Source: an uncultured Lachnospiraceae bacterium (GTDB lineage Bacteria; Bacillota; Clostridia; Lachnospirales; Lachnospiraceae). From it: a stretch of 64,000 nucleotides of DNA. The notes under the pieces are model-generated. The model made no database searches and was not told where the DNA came from. It saw nothing but the letters and a program-made list of their open reading frames with translations. This document shows positions 37,518 through 46,018 of the stretch, piece by piece. Position numbers and translations under genes: made by a program. How positions within the stretch are numbered: the stretch's first letter is position 1; the number at the start of each line of letters is the position of its first letter. The stretch is from the NCBI GenBank assembly GCA_947625205.1, contig CANQNN010000007.1, forward strand, positions 51,497 through 115,496. Direction: 5' to 3'.

Positions 37518-38429
37518 ATGTCTTTTTCCGGTACAGTCAAAGAAGAACTTGCGACACAGATAAATCCCGCCAGACACTGTCAGATGGCGGAATTGGCGGC
37601 CATGCTTCATTTTTGTGCAAGTACGTCCGGCGGGGGAAGGCATCTGCGCCTGGACACGGAAAATGAGGCGGTTGCGAAAAAGTGCTTTACAATATTCAAA
37701 AAAGCATTTAATATAGATAATGTTGTAACGGAAGGGAAAGATAGACTTCTGCCCGATGATGAATCGGAGTTAAAGGTAATACAGGCGCTTCATCTTACAG
37801 GAACGGACACAGACACAGGCGCGCTGGCGCTTGGCGAACCGGTGAATTCGTTGTTAATCAAGAATTCCTGCTGCATGAGAGCATATTTGAGAGGCGCTTT
37901 TTTGAGCATCGGTTCCATGAGCAATCCTGAGAAAAGTTATCATCTGGAGTTCGTCTGCAATTACCGGCCACAGGCTGAACAGCTAATTGACATCATTCGG
38001 GAATTCCAGATCGACGCCAGGATCATCAAGCGCAAGAAGTATTATGTCGTCTATATCAAGGAAGGCGCGGGGATCGTTGATCTGCTCAATGTCATGGGCG
38101 CGCATGTTTCGTTGATGAATCTGGAAAATCTGAGGATCGTCAAGGAAATGCGCAATTCCGTCAACAGGCGGGTCAATTGCGAGACGGCCAATATTTCCAA
38201 AACTGTCACAGCGGCGTCAAAACAGATCGAAGACATACTCTTGATCCGTGATAAGTACGGATTTGAAAATTTGCCTGATAATTTGAAACAGATGGCAGAG
38301 ATCCGGTTGGAATATCCGGATGCTGCTCTGAAGGAACTGGGCGGATATCTGGAACCTGCCGTGGGTAAATCGGGTGTAAACCACAGACTGCGCAGGCTGA
38401 GTGAGATCGCCGATGGGATCAGGTCATAA
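37518..38429 (+). CDS. whiA: WhiA family DNA-binding protein
   Basis: A 303-residue regulator with an N-terminal LAGLIDADG-like domain (about residues 15-180, no cleavage residues needed) and a C-terminal helix-turn-helix region near KYGFENLPDNL and HRLRRLSEIA. WhiA controls division and sporulation genes in Actinobacteria and chromosome segregation in Bacillus. In Bacillus yvcK lies between the rapZ and whiA homologues; here the gap is 6 nt and yvcK is absent from the window. Confidence 0.95.
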   Translation: MSFSGTVKEELATQINPARHCQMAELAAMLHFCASTSGGGRHLRLDTENEAVAKKCFTIFKKAFNIDNVVTEGKDRLLPDDESELKVIQALHLTGTDTDTGALALGEPVNSLLIKNSCCMRAYLRGAFLSIGSMSNPEKSYHLEFVCNYRPQAEQLIDIIREFQIDARIIKRKKYYVVYIKEGAGIVDLLNVMGAHVSLMNLENLRIVKEMRNSVNRRVNCETANISKTVTAASKQIEDILLIRDKYGFENLPDNLKQMAEIRLEYPDAALKELGGYLEPAVGKSGVNHRLRRLSEIADGIRS

Positions 38430-38444
38430 AAGGAGGAGAATATT

Positions 38445-38699
38445 ATGATTCAAAAATCTATCCGGATCAAACTGGATACGGGATTGGAAGCAAGACCGGT
38501 GGCGATGCTGGTACAGGTGGCAAGCCAGTTTGAGAGCAGCGTGTACATCAATGCCGATAACAAGAAGGTCAATGCCAAAAGTATTATGGGCATGATGAGT
38601 CTTGGCCTTGACAGCGGCGAAGATGTAATCGTTACCGCAGAAGGCAGGGACGAAGAAGCTGCGGTTGCAGAGATCGAAAATTTTTTAAGCGGCAGATAA
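38445..38699 (+). CDS. Crh-like HPr family protein without the PTS histidine
   Basis: An 84-residue HPr-fold protein. The site that in HPr reads GLHARP, with the PTS phosphate-accepting His15, reads GLEARP here, while the HprK target Ser46 is intact in NAKSIMGMMSLG. Such a protein can be phosphorylated by HPr kinase but cannot carry phosphate from enzyme I, the property of Bacillus Crh, which has Gln at this place. Position directly after whiA, in a run headed by hprK, matches crh in Bacillus. An AGGAGG lies 8 nt before the ATG. Confidence 0.85.
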   Translation: MIQKSIRIKLDTGLEARPVAMLVQVASQFESSVYINADNKKVNAKSIMGMMSLGLDSGEDVIVTAEGRDEEAAVAEIENFLSGR

Positions 38700-38742
38700 G
38701 CGGTCAGATCATGTACATGACATTTAGATAAGGCAGAATGTA

Positions 38743-38772
38743 AGAGGTTTCCACTGAAGGAAATCTCTTTTT
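38743..38772 (+). terminator. Intrinsic terminator after the Crh-like gene
   Basis: Stem AGAGGTTTCC / GGAAATCTCT (one G-T pair) with a 6-nt loop followed by five T. It ends the hprK-to-HPr run. Confidence 0.85.
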
Positions 38773-38794
38773 GTTTATCTTTATAGTTTCTTTA

Positions 38795-38823
38795 TTGATT
38801 CCCTGATATGCCGGTGATAAAAT
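38795..38823 (+). promoter_or_regulatory. Promoter of the lipid kinase gene
   Basis: TTGATT, a 17-bp spacer and TAAAAT, 29 nt before the start codon at 38853. Confidence 0.55.
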
Positions 38824-38852
38824 ATTCTTACTATACATATACGGAGGCGGAT

Positions 38853-39761
38853 ATGAAACAACAGATGCTGTTTATCTATAATCCCAGGGCGGGGAAGGCA
38901 CAGATCAGAAGTAACCTGCTGGACATTATAGATACGTTTGTAAAGTCCGGTTATGAGGTGACGGCTTATCCCACACAAGCGGCGGGCGATGCCATTAAGG
39001 CTGTCAAAGAGCGGCGTGCCGGGTATGATATCGTTGTGTGCAGCGGCGGCGATGGAACCCTTGACGAAGTGGTCACGGGCATGATGCAGTGCGACGAGAA
39101 GCTGCCGATCGGATATGTTCCGGCGGGGAGCACCAACGATTTTGCGAACAGTCTCGGGATTCCGAAGAGCATGACCAAAGCTGCGGACGCCGTGGTGAAG
39201 GGCAGGGATTTTGCATGCGATATCGGCGCTTTCAATAATGACAGTTTTATTTATGTAGCGGCCTTCGGACTCTTTACGGATGTGTCTTACGAGACGAATC
39301 AGGATATCAAGAATGTTCTCGGACATGCGGCGTATCTGCTGGAGGGAGTCAGGAGACTTCCGGCAGTACATTCTTATGCCCTTAAGATCTCGTATGAAGA
39401 CAAAGTGATCGAGGGAGAATTTCTATACGGTATGGTCACTAACTCCTATTCTGTAGGCGGCTTTCGGGGACTCACCGGCAAGGACGTCCTGCTGGACGAC
39501 GGGCTGTTTGAAGTGATGCTGGTCCGCAAGCCGGCCAATCCCCTTGATCTCAATAATATCATTAGAGCACTGGTGGATAAACGTGTAAAATCGGAACATA
39601 TCTATACTTTTAAAACATCACGACTGACGGTGGAGAGCGAAGAGCCGGTAGCATGGACGCTGGACGGTGAGTATGGCGGAGATCATACGAAGGCCGTTAT
39701 CAGTAACAGTCCGCGTGTGCTGCGTCTCAGGGTGCCGCAGGAATACATTGAACAAAGCTGA
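38853..39761 (+). CDS. YegS/DagK family lipid kinase
   Basis: A 302-residue diacylglycerol-kinase-type enzyme. The N-terminal FIYNPRAGK and the nucleotide-binding SGGDGTLDEV with the following PAGSTNDFANSLG are diagnostic. Relatives phosphorylate diacylglycerol or other lipids at the membrane, recycling phospholipid turnover products. ATG 38853 is chosen over 38808 because GGAGG lies 7-8 nt upstream and the family motif then falls at the usual place. Confidence 0.87.
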   Translation: MKQQMLFIYNPRAGKAQIRSNLLDIIDTFVKSGYEVTAYPTQAAGDAIKAVKERRAGYDIVVCSGGDGTLDEVVTGMMQCDEKLPIGYVPAGSTNDFANSLGIPKSMTKAADAVVKGRDFACDIGAFNNDSFIYVAAFGLFTDVSYETNQDIKNVLGHAAYLLEGVRRLPAVHSYALKISYEDKVIEGEFLYGMVTNSYSVGGFRGLTGKDVLLDDGLFEVMLVRKPANPLDLNNIIRALVDKRVKSEHIYTFKTSRLTVESEEPVAWTLDGEYGGDHTKAVISNSPRVLRLRVPQEYIEQS

Positions 39762-39785
39762 CGCAGGAATTTTCCGAGAATATGT

Positions 39786-39814
39786 TTGCGTAAGGTCAAG
39801 CTTTGCGGTATAAT
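39786..39814 (+). promoter_or_regulatory. fba promoter
   Basis: TTGCGT, a 17-bp spacer and TATAAT, about 75 nt before the fba start. Confidence 0.65.
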
Positions 39815-39832
39815 AAAGGGCGAAAGTTATTA

Positions 39833-39852
39833 GCCGGCCTGCCGGCCGGCCC
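39833..39852 (+). repeat. GC-rich palindrome in the fba leader
   Basis: GGCCGG-type palindromic run directly after the expected start of transcription. It can fold into a short very stable hairpin near the 5' end of the mRNA, which may protect it from decay. No run of T follows. Confidence 0.6.
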
Positions 39853-39888
39853 AAATAATCATAAATATTAAGAAAGGTGGTAAGAAGA

Positions 39889-40857
39889 ATGCCATTAGTA
39901 ACAACTACTGAAATGTTCAAGAAGGCATACAATGGCGGATATGCCGTTGGTGCATTCAATGTCAACAACATGGAGATCGTACAGGGTATCACAGAAGCGG
40001 CTGGCGAGCTGAACAGCCCTGTTATCCTTCAGGTTTCCAAAGGCGCGCGTGCCTATGCAAATCACACCTATCTGGTTAAGCTGGTAGAGGCGGCGGTTGA
40101 GGAGAATCCTCAGATCCCGATCGCTCTCCACTTAGACCACGGCGATACTTTTGAATTGTGTAAATCCTGTATCGATGGCGGATTTACTTCCGTTATGATC
40201 GATGCGTCTTCCAAATCTTTTGAAGAGAATATTGCTCTGACCAAACAGGTTGTAGAGTATGCCCATGCAAACGGCGTAGTGGTAGAGGCTGAGCTTGGTA
40301 CGCTGGCAGGCGTGGAGGATGAAGTAAAGGTAGAGGCCGGTAAGGAGATGTATACCCGTCCTGAGGAGGTAGAGGAGTTCGTATCCAGAACAGGATGTGA
40401 TTCTCTTGCGATCGCAATCGGAACATCCCACGGCGCATATAAGTTTACGGCTGCACAGTGTACAAGAAACGCTGACGGCGTTCTTGTTCCGCCTCCGCTT
40501 CGTTTCGACGTACTGGAGGAGTGCATTAAGCGTCTCCCCGGTTTCCCGATCGTTCTGCACGGTTCGTCATCCGTTCCGCAGGAGTTTGTAAAGATGGTAA
40601 ACCAGTACGGCGGCAATATGCCTGATGCGGTAGGTATTCCGGAAGAGCAGCTTCGTAAAGCAGCTGAGCTTGCCGTATGTAAGATCAATATCGATTCCGA
40701 TATCCGTCTTGCAATGACAGGTAACATTCGTAAATACTTCGCTGAGCATCCGGATCACTTTGATCCTCGTCAGTATCTGAAACCGGCTCGTCAGGCTGTT
40801 AAGGATATGGTTGCTCACAAGATCAAGAACGTACTTGGTTCCGATGGCAAAGCCTAA
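39889..40857 (+). CDS. fba: Class II fructose-1,6-bisphosphate aldolase
   Basis: A 322-residue zinc aldolase of glycolysis. The zinc-binding LHLDHG and the later EAELGTLAG, IGTSHGAYK and VLHGSSSVPQE segments are all present. ATG 39889 follows GAAAGGTGG by about 9 nt, and the frame-upstream GTG at 39877 lies within that site. Codon usage (many preferred CGT, GGT, AAG codons) suggests high expression, as does the strong promoter. Confidence 0.95.
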   Translation: MPLVTTTEMFKKAYNGGYAVGAFNVNNMEIVQGITEAAGELNSPVILQVSKGARAYANHTYLVKLVEAAVEENPQIPIALHLDHGDTFELCKSCIDGGFTSVMIDASSKSFEENIALTKQVVEYAHANGVVVEAELGTLAGVEDEVKVEAGKEMYTRPEEVEEFVSRTGCDSLAIAIGTSHGAYKFTAAQCTRNADGVLVPPPLRFDVLEECIKRLPGFPIVLHGSSSVPQEFVKMVNQYGGNMPDAVGIPEEQLRKAAELAVCKINIDSDIRLAMTGNIRKYFAEHPDHFDPRQYLKPARQAVKDMVAHKIKNVLGSDGKA

Positions 40858-40876
40858 AGAGCATAGAATAAATAAG

Positions 40877-40902
40877 AACCCCTTCCGTTCGGAGGGGGTT
40901 TC
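40877..40902 (+). terminator. Intrinsic terminator after fba
   Basis: A 10-bp stem (AACCCCTTCC / GGAGGGGGTT) with a GTTC loop, then TCTTG. It lies 19 nt after the fba stop. Confidence 0.85.
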
Positions 40903-40980
40903 TTGATTCAGTAAGGCATGGCTATTGACGGTGAGCAGCACAGCGAATACGATCAGGGGACAAAGAGGAGGAACCGTTGA

Positions 40981-41598
40981 ATGAACATCTATTTGCTTCG
41001 CCACGGCGAGACTGACTGGAACCGTGAGAAACGGATCCAGGGGCGAACCGATATCGGCATGAATGACAGAGGAAGAATGCAGATCCGGCATGCGGCGGAC
41101 GTCCTTGCGTCTCTGCCGGTGGATATTGAAGTCATTCTGTCAAGCCCGCTTTCCAGAGCCTGTGAGAGCGCTCGGATCGTCGCAGACCGGCTGGGTTATC
41201 GCCGGGAGGATATCGTTGTGGAGCCGCTGCTGATAGAGAGATGCTTCGGTGAGGGCGAGGGCCTGACGGAGCGGGAGCGCAGAGCGAAATATCCCGATTC
41301 TCCGTTCGGGCATATCTACCCCGGCATGGAATCCGTAGAGGAGCTGCTGGGGCGTGCGCGTAAGGCTTTTGATAAGATCACAGAGACATATTGCGATAAA
41401 GAAAATGTGCTGGCGGTCTGCCACGGCGCGATCCTGTTTGCGATCATGTCAGCGGCAACAGACGGCGGGATCGTCTACTGGGGAGATCAGATCACATTGG
41501 AGCAGGGCAATATCCATCGGCTCATATATAAGGATGGCGTTGTGGAGGCGGCACAGTACAGTGCGGCGGAACCCGTCTTTAAAAATATCGTGTTATAG
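40981..41598 (+). CDS. Histidine phosphatase (phosphoglycerate-mutase-like) family protein
   Basis: A 205-residue member of histidine phosphatase branch 1. The catalytic RHGETDWN lies at residues 7-14, the second Arg in LSSPLSRACESA, and the late His in VCHGAI. These proteins are cofactor-dependent phosphoglycerate mutases or, more often at this length, broad phosphatases such as CobC or PhoE types. No cobalamin genes are near. Confidence 0.82.
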   Translation: MNIYLLRHGETDWNREKRIQGRTDIGMNDRGRMQIRHAADVLASLPVDIEVILSSPLSRACESARIVADRLGYRREDIVVEPLLIERCFGEGEGLTERERRAKYPDSPFGHIYPGMESVEELLGRARKAFDKITETYCDKENVLAVCHGAILFAIMSAATDGGIVYWGDQITLEQGNIHRLIYKDGVVEAAQYSAAEPVFKNIVL

Positions 41599-41626
41599 AT
41601 TTCTTTCGCTGTGATTACATATTCGA

Positions 41627-42709
41627 TCATCCGGCGGCATTGACATATTGTGCCAGGAAATTATGGATCGTCCCATAGTATGCATCCGGATCTTTGTCCT
41701 GGGGCTGCCCGTGGCCGGCCCCGTCAATAATCAGCAGTTCTTTGGGACACGATGCGGCCGCATACAGGTCCTTGGACATTTGTACGGATATCATGGCGTC
41801 TGCGGAGCCGTGAATAAAAAGTGTCGGCGTACTGCTTTGCCTGACGGCATCAATTGCCGATGCATCCATCAGGTCATAACCGCCGCGTGCAAGCAGCGCA
41901 AGCCGCGCAGAATCCACCAGCGGAAAAGCCGGCAGATAGAACCATTCTTTTATCTTATCGCCGAACATGGAATAGGCATCCGTGTAGGCGCTGTCCGCAA
42001 CAACGGCGGCAATGCAATTTGGCATATCTTCTTCGCCTGTCATCATCAGTGCGGTGGCGGCGCCCATAGACTGTCCGTGCAGTATGATCTCTGCATCCGG
42101 ATCCTGACTTAATATGTAATCGATCCATAACGCACAGTCGTAATGATCCGTCCAGCCCATTCCGATAAAATCTCCCTTACTTTCACCCTGACAGCGCAGA
42201 TCGGGAACGATCACATGATATCCCTCTTCCTGATACCAACATGCGAAAGGATACATTTCTTCCTTCCATCCCGTGTAGCCGTGTAGTATAAGCGCCCATC
42301 TGTGGCCTGCCGTACCCTGGCTGTTACGGCCTCCCGTAATCTCCTGCGTATCGTATCCGTACAGGGCATCGGTTTGTTCCGGGCCGGCTTCATCCGGAAA
42401 AAACTCCGTGGCGATCAACGTATAGCCGTCGTCGGTCACGACGGAGATCTTCTGTGACTTAACGTTCTCCAGCCATTTATTTGTTTTGTTTAATGCAAGC
42501 TGACGGTTTACCTGAATATCGGATGTCTGCACCTGCGCGGCATAGCTTTCGTCGGTGATACGCTTGAAAGCTTCCAGCCTGCGCATAAAAGAAGGCACCA
42601 GTGCGGCGCTTACGAGAAGATTTACCAGAATAATATAGAATACGGCCAGCAGTAAGACTATAACAGCCAGTATCCTAAAGGCTTTGCGTTTTTGCTTCAA
42701 TTTTACCAT
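41627..42709 (-). CDS. Membrane-anchored alpha/beta hydrolase
   Basis: A 360-residue protein with one N-terminal TM helix (about 12-34) and an extracytoplasmic alpha/beta-hydrolase domain. The nucleophile elbow is HGQSMGAA (GxSxG), the oxyanion region HGYTGWKEEM, and the last His is in GAGHGQPQ. It resembles the DUF/BAAT-like clostridial hydrolases often called cephalosporin deacetylase or lysophospholipase-like; the substrate is unknown. It lies 104 nt downstream of the AGCS gene on the same strand. Confidence 0.78.
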   Translation of the reverse strand: MVKLKQKRKAFRILAVIVLLLAVFYIILVNLLVSAALVPSFMRRLEAFKRITDESYAAQVQTSDIQVNRQLALNKTNKWLENVKSQKISVVTDDGYTLIATEFFPDEAGPEQTDALYGYDTQEITGGRNSQGTAGHRWALILHGYTGWKEEMYPFACWYQEEGYHVIVPDLRCQGESKGDFIGMGWTDHYDCALWIDYILSQDPDAEIILHGQSMGAATALMMTGEEDMPNCIAAVVADSAYTDAYSMFGDKIKEWFYLPAFPLVDSARLALLARGGYDLMDASAIDAVRQSSTPTLFIHGSADAMISVQMSKDLYAAASCPKELLIIDGAGHGQPQDKDPDAYYGTIHNFLAQYVNAAG

Positions 42710-42813
42710 TTCCTTTGTAAAATATCTCTGCCTTTATTTTACCATACTGCAGTCTGTTCTGCCAGCCGCATTGTATTGTCAGTTATGTTATATTTTTACA
42801 TTTTATATTATCA

Positions 42814-44295
42814 TTACTCCGCGTGTTCTTCGTTGATATCCGGGAAAACGGAGAGCATAGGCTTCTCGTCCTTCTTGTGGATTACGCGGTCCACATAGTT
42901 TTTCGTGATCTTCATGACAAGCGGGGACAGGCACAGTACGCCGACCAGGTTCGGCATTGCCATCAGTCCGTTAAAGGTATCGGACAGATCCCACGCAAGG
43001 CTAAGCTTCATCGTTGCGCCGATGAAGATCATTACGATAAACACAAGGCGGTATGCGATAATAGATTTAGTGCCGAACAGATATTCCCATGCCTTGGTGC
43101 CGTAGTGACTCCAGCCAAGAACCGTGGAGAATGCAAACAGCAGGATCGCCAGCGCAATAAACATCGGACCGAAGGAACCGAATACGGTAGCGAACGCTTC
43201 CCCGACTAACGCCGAGTCCGCCGATTCGCTCAATACCGCGCCGGTCTCCAGGTCGATCAGACCGGAAGAAAGCACTGCGAACGCCGTCAGTGTGCAGACT
43301 ACCATAGTGTCTGCAAATACTTCAAAGATGCCCCACATACCTTGGCGCACAGGCTCCTTGACGTTGGAGTTGGAGTGTACCATAACGGAGGAACCAAGAC
43401 CGGCCTCGTTGGAGAATACGCCTCGCTTCATGCCCCATGTGAGAGCCATCTTGACGCCGGAACCGACGATACCGCCGCCCACTGCACGCAGTCCGAAAGC
43501 GCCCTTGAAGATCGCGCCGAACACCGCGCCTACATGACCTATGTTGACAAAGAAGATCACCAGCGCACCGACAATGTATGCGATCGCCATGAAAGGAACC
43601 AGTTTCTCGGTCACGGATGCGATACGCTTAAGACCGCCCAGAATAACAAGCGCGGCGAGGATCATCAGCGCTACGCCGGTTATGGCAGGCGAAACATGGA
43701 ATGCAGCTTTCATGTTCGCCGCTATGGAGTTGACCTGACTCATGTTGCCGATGCCGAAAGATGCCAGCAGGCAGAAGAGGGAAAACAGAACAGCCAGTAC
43801 CGCGCCGATCTGTTTGCAGCCCTTGTAGGAGCCCAGACCGTCTTTTAAGTAGTACATGGCGCCTCCGCACCATTCGCCCTTAGAATTTTTGCGGCGATAG
43901 TAAATACCCAGCACATTTTCGGAATAGTTGGTCATCATGCCAAAGAAAGCTACGACCCACATCCAGAAGATTGCACCCGGACCGCCCGCGATCAACGCGC
44001 TGGCAACGCCCACGATATTACCTGTGCCGATCGTAGCCGCCAGTGCCGTACATAAGGACTGGAACTGCGAGATCGCCTTGTCGTCCTTGCCGGTATGTTT
44101 GGTGATATGCTTGTCGCTGAAAATACCGCCGATCGTATTTTTCCACCAGTGTCCGATGTGAGATAACTGGAAGAATCTGGTCAGAATGGTCATCAGGATG
44201 CCTGTGCCGACCAACAGGATCAGCATGGGAATACCCCATACGAAACCGTTGACGGCGCTGTTGACTTTCGTGATCATATCCACGAGTCCGCTCAT
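42814..44295 (-). CDS. Alanine/glycine:cation symporter (AGCS family)
   Basis: A 493-residue sodium-coupled transporter for alanine or glycine with about 10-11 TM helices. Typical AGCS parts are GTGILMTILTRFFQL, TALAATIGTGNIVG, GPGAIFWMW and KRGVFSNEAGLGS. AGGAGG precedes the ATG. Its leader carries an intrinsic terminator between promoter and ribosome binding site, suggesting attenuation. Confidence 0.92.
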   Translation of the reverse strand: MSGLVDMITKVNSAVNGFVWGIPMLILLVGTGILMTILTRFFQLSHIGHWWKNTIGGIFSDKHITKHTGKDDKAISQFQSLCTALAATIGTGNIVGVASALIAGGPGAIFWMWVVAFFGMMTNYSENVLGIYYRRKNSKGEWCGGAMYYLKDGLGSYKGCKQIGAVLAVLFSLFCLLASFGIGNMSQVNSIAANMKAAFHVSPAITGVALMILAALVILGGLKRIASVTEKLVPFMAIAYIVGALVIFFVNIGHVGAVFGAIFKGAFGLRAVGGGIVGSGVKMALTWGMKRGVFSNEAGLGSSVMVHSNSNVKEPVRQGMWGIFEVFADTMVVCTLTAFAVLSSGLIDLETGAVLSESADSALVGEAFATVFGSFGPMFIALAILLFAFSTVLGWSHYGTKAWEYLFGTKSIIAYRLVFIVMIFIGATMKLSLAWDLSDTFNGLMAMPNLVGVLCLSPLVMKITKNYVDRVIHKKDEKPMLSVFPDINEEHAE

Positions 44296-44327
44296 AATAG
44301 TTTCCTCCTTTTTCTGTTCCGTAAAAA

Positions 44328-44356
44328 AGCGTAGACACAGAAAGTATGTCTACGCT
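44328..44356 (-). terminator. Terminator-like attenuator in the AGCS leader
   Basis: On the minus strand a 10-bp perfect stem (AGCGTAGACA / TGTCTACGCT) with a 9-nt loop, followed directly by TTTTTT, about 30 nt before the start codon and downstream of the promoter at 44408-44436. Its position inside the leader implies conditional termination. Confidence 0.75.
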
Positions 44357-44407
44357 GACATTCGGAAAACATTTTTCTTCTTAATATATGTATGTTACAT
44401 CTAGCAA

Positions 44408-44436
44408 AGTATAACACACATGTAATCGGAAAACAA
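44408..44436 (-). promoter_or_regulatory. Promoter of the AGCS gene
   Basis: On the minus strand TTGTTT, a 17-bp spacer and TATACT; the start site would be near 44401, giving a leader of about 105 nt. The rest of the 425-nt gap up to 44721 holds only this, the attenuator and the hairpin at 44506-44535. Confidence 0.55.
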
Positions 44437-44505
44437 GCATAAATTGTATATATACATATTTATCTGGATATTGGGATATAAATGATCGCCCCATAAAAGG
44501 GAGGA

Positions 44506-44535
44506 TGCCAAGTAGAGAATAATCTCTACTTGGCA
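44506..44535. repeat. Perfect 13-bp hairpin in the AGCS/PIN intergenic gap
   Basis: TGCCAAGTAGAGA and its exact complement around an ATAA loop. It lies 187 nt past the PIN gene stop and upstream of the AGCS promoter. It may be a terminator for the XRE-ImmA-PIN operon, although the T-run on that strand is weak, or a solitary repeat. Confidence 0.6.
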
Positions 44536-44721
44536 TTTATTATGAAAAAGTTTTATTTAATCAGAAAAATCTGTTTTTCAGCTTTGTTGTAATATAAGTA
44601 TATGTAAGAGAAATGTCTAAAAAATGATTCGACCATGAAGTTTTTTTAAATTAAATATGAATAAATTATGAACGAGACACATGCGGCGGAATAGAAAATG
44701 CAGATCTGTTCTGTGAAGCGG

Positions 44722-45276
44722 TTATTCTTCTGCCCCTTCCGGTTTGCGGTAGTTTGCCAGATATTCGGAGAAAGTCGTTGTCGGAAGCATACGGCGTTTT
44801 CGAATCATATCTGACCAGATGGTATTGCCCTCTTCTTCTGTAATAATTCCGGCGCCTATGGCTTCAATCAGAATATCCCCGGTCGTAATATGTGAGATAT
44901 TATATTTCTCCACATACGGGCGGATATCACGCAGATTATTGCTGGCAAGCGTTCCGTCTCTCTGTTTCGCCATAGCGATTCCGGCGGCTTCGCCTCTGCC
45001 AATAATTCTCATTCCTGCTTCCGGCGAAGTCGTCATCTGCAGGTAATCGTTGTATTCCTCAGAACCTGCTTCCATACTCTCAACGGAAAGATACTTATTA
45101 TTCTTCAACGTATCGACCCGTGCCAGAAGATGAGGGACTTTCTGAAGCTCATGATAGACTTGTGCGGGCAAAATAATTCTTCCTGCATATAACCTCGCCA
45201 GAATGCTCTCCTCCCGAGTCCAGAGAAAAGAGGAAAGACAATCTGTATCAAAGAAATACTTTTTAGTCAATTGCAT
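44722..45276 (-). CDS. PIN-domain-like protein
   Basis: A 184-residue protein of the PIN fold. The N-terminus has FDTDCLSSFLW with the first acidic residue, the middle IGRGEAAGIAMAK corresponds to the conserved Glu helix, and ASNNLRDIRPY to the third acidic cluster. PIN proteins are Mg-dependent ribonucleases and common toxins. ATG 45276 is chosen because AGGAGG stands just upstream inside the ImmA gene, giving a 14-nt overlap. Together with XRE and ImmA genes it forms a three-gene toxin-antitoxin-like module. Confidence 0.72.
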   Translation of the reverse strand: MQLTKKYFFDTDCLSSFLWTREESILARLYAGRIILPAQVYHELQKVPHLLARVDTLKNNKYLSVESMEAGSEEYNDYLQMTTSPEAGMRIIGRGEAAGIAMAKQRDGTLASNNLRDIRPYVEKYNISHITTGDILIEAIGAGIITEEEGNTIWSDMIRKRRMLPTTTFSEYLANYRKPEGAEE

Positions 45277-46018
45277 GTCCCTCCTGATCATCTTCATCCA
45301 AGCCGAACGCAATATCATCGCGAAAAGCATCAAGTAACAGTTCATCGATCTTTCCCGGAGAGACCAGGTCTTTTTGTCGTAATTCTTCTACCTGCTTCAG
45401 ATAGTGCCCATACGTTCTTTTCTGCAGTTCAATAGGTGTCGGTTTATACAGCTTATCATCAAATCCGAGGTATCTTGCTGCATACATGACTCCGGAGCTG
45501 TAATCTTTAAGTTTGTCAGAAGAAAGATACCCTTCCGAGACCAGTCGCCAGAACATTGCCAGATGACTCATCCCAAAGTATTGCTCAAGCGTAATAACAT
45601 GCTGTATAGATAGCTGGCTGTCACCGGCTGTCTTCTTTATTGCTGCCTTCAAAGACTTGTACGGTGCGAGAAAGTAGGAGGCAAACTGATCCGCACACTT
45701 CTCACTCTCACTTTTGGGATCAAGCCTTTTAGAGCAAACATTAAAGCCCGATTCATCATCGAAATACAGATGGTACAACTCATGGGCAAGTGAAAACCGC
45801 TGACGGCCATATGACATAGTCGAGTTGATTGCTATCAGTTTTATTATATTATCCCGGACACACATTCCACTGATGTTTTCGCCGAGAGGATAAAACACGA
45901 GTGTAAGTCCATCAATTTGGTTCGCAAGAGAAAAAATATCAACCGGTGAATTGGCGTCTTCTCCAAGCAATTCCCTTAGTTCCTGTGCTTTTGTACTAAG
46001 CTCCAACTTATCCAACAT
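45263..46018 (-). CDS. ImmA/IrrE-family metallopeptidase
   Basis: A 251-residue protein with the zinc motif HELYH (in FSLAHELYHLYF) and downstream ECADQFASYFLAP-like segment KCADQFASYFLAP that completes the gluzincin site. ImmA/IrrE proteases cleave XRE-type repressors to switch on mobile elements or stress genes. ATG 46018 is preferred, with GGAGG 7 nt upstream within the end of the XRE gene. The likely target is the upstream XRE protein. Confidence 0.83.
   Translation of the reverse strand: MLDKLELSTKAQELRELLGEDANSPVDIFSLANQIDGLTLVFYPLGENISGMCVRDNIIKLIAINSTMSYGRQRFSLAHELYHLYFDDESGFNVCSKRLDPKSESEKCADQFASYFLAPYKSLKAAIKKTAGDSQLSIQHVITLEQYFGMSHLAMFWRLVSEGYLSSDKLKDYSSGVMYAARYLGFDDKLYKPTPIELQKRTYGHYLKQVEELRQKDLVSPGKIDELLLDAFRDDIAFGLDEDDQEGHAID

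Noticed and set aside
36048..37643. A 531-codon minus-strand open frame across murB, rapZ and whiA.
   Set aside because: It lies opposite three well-supported genes, has no known motif and arises from their codon bias.
44296..44721. Glycine riboswitch in front of the AGCS gene.
   Set aside because: The leader after the promoter is only about 105 nt and lacks the conserved glycine aptamer segments.
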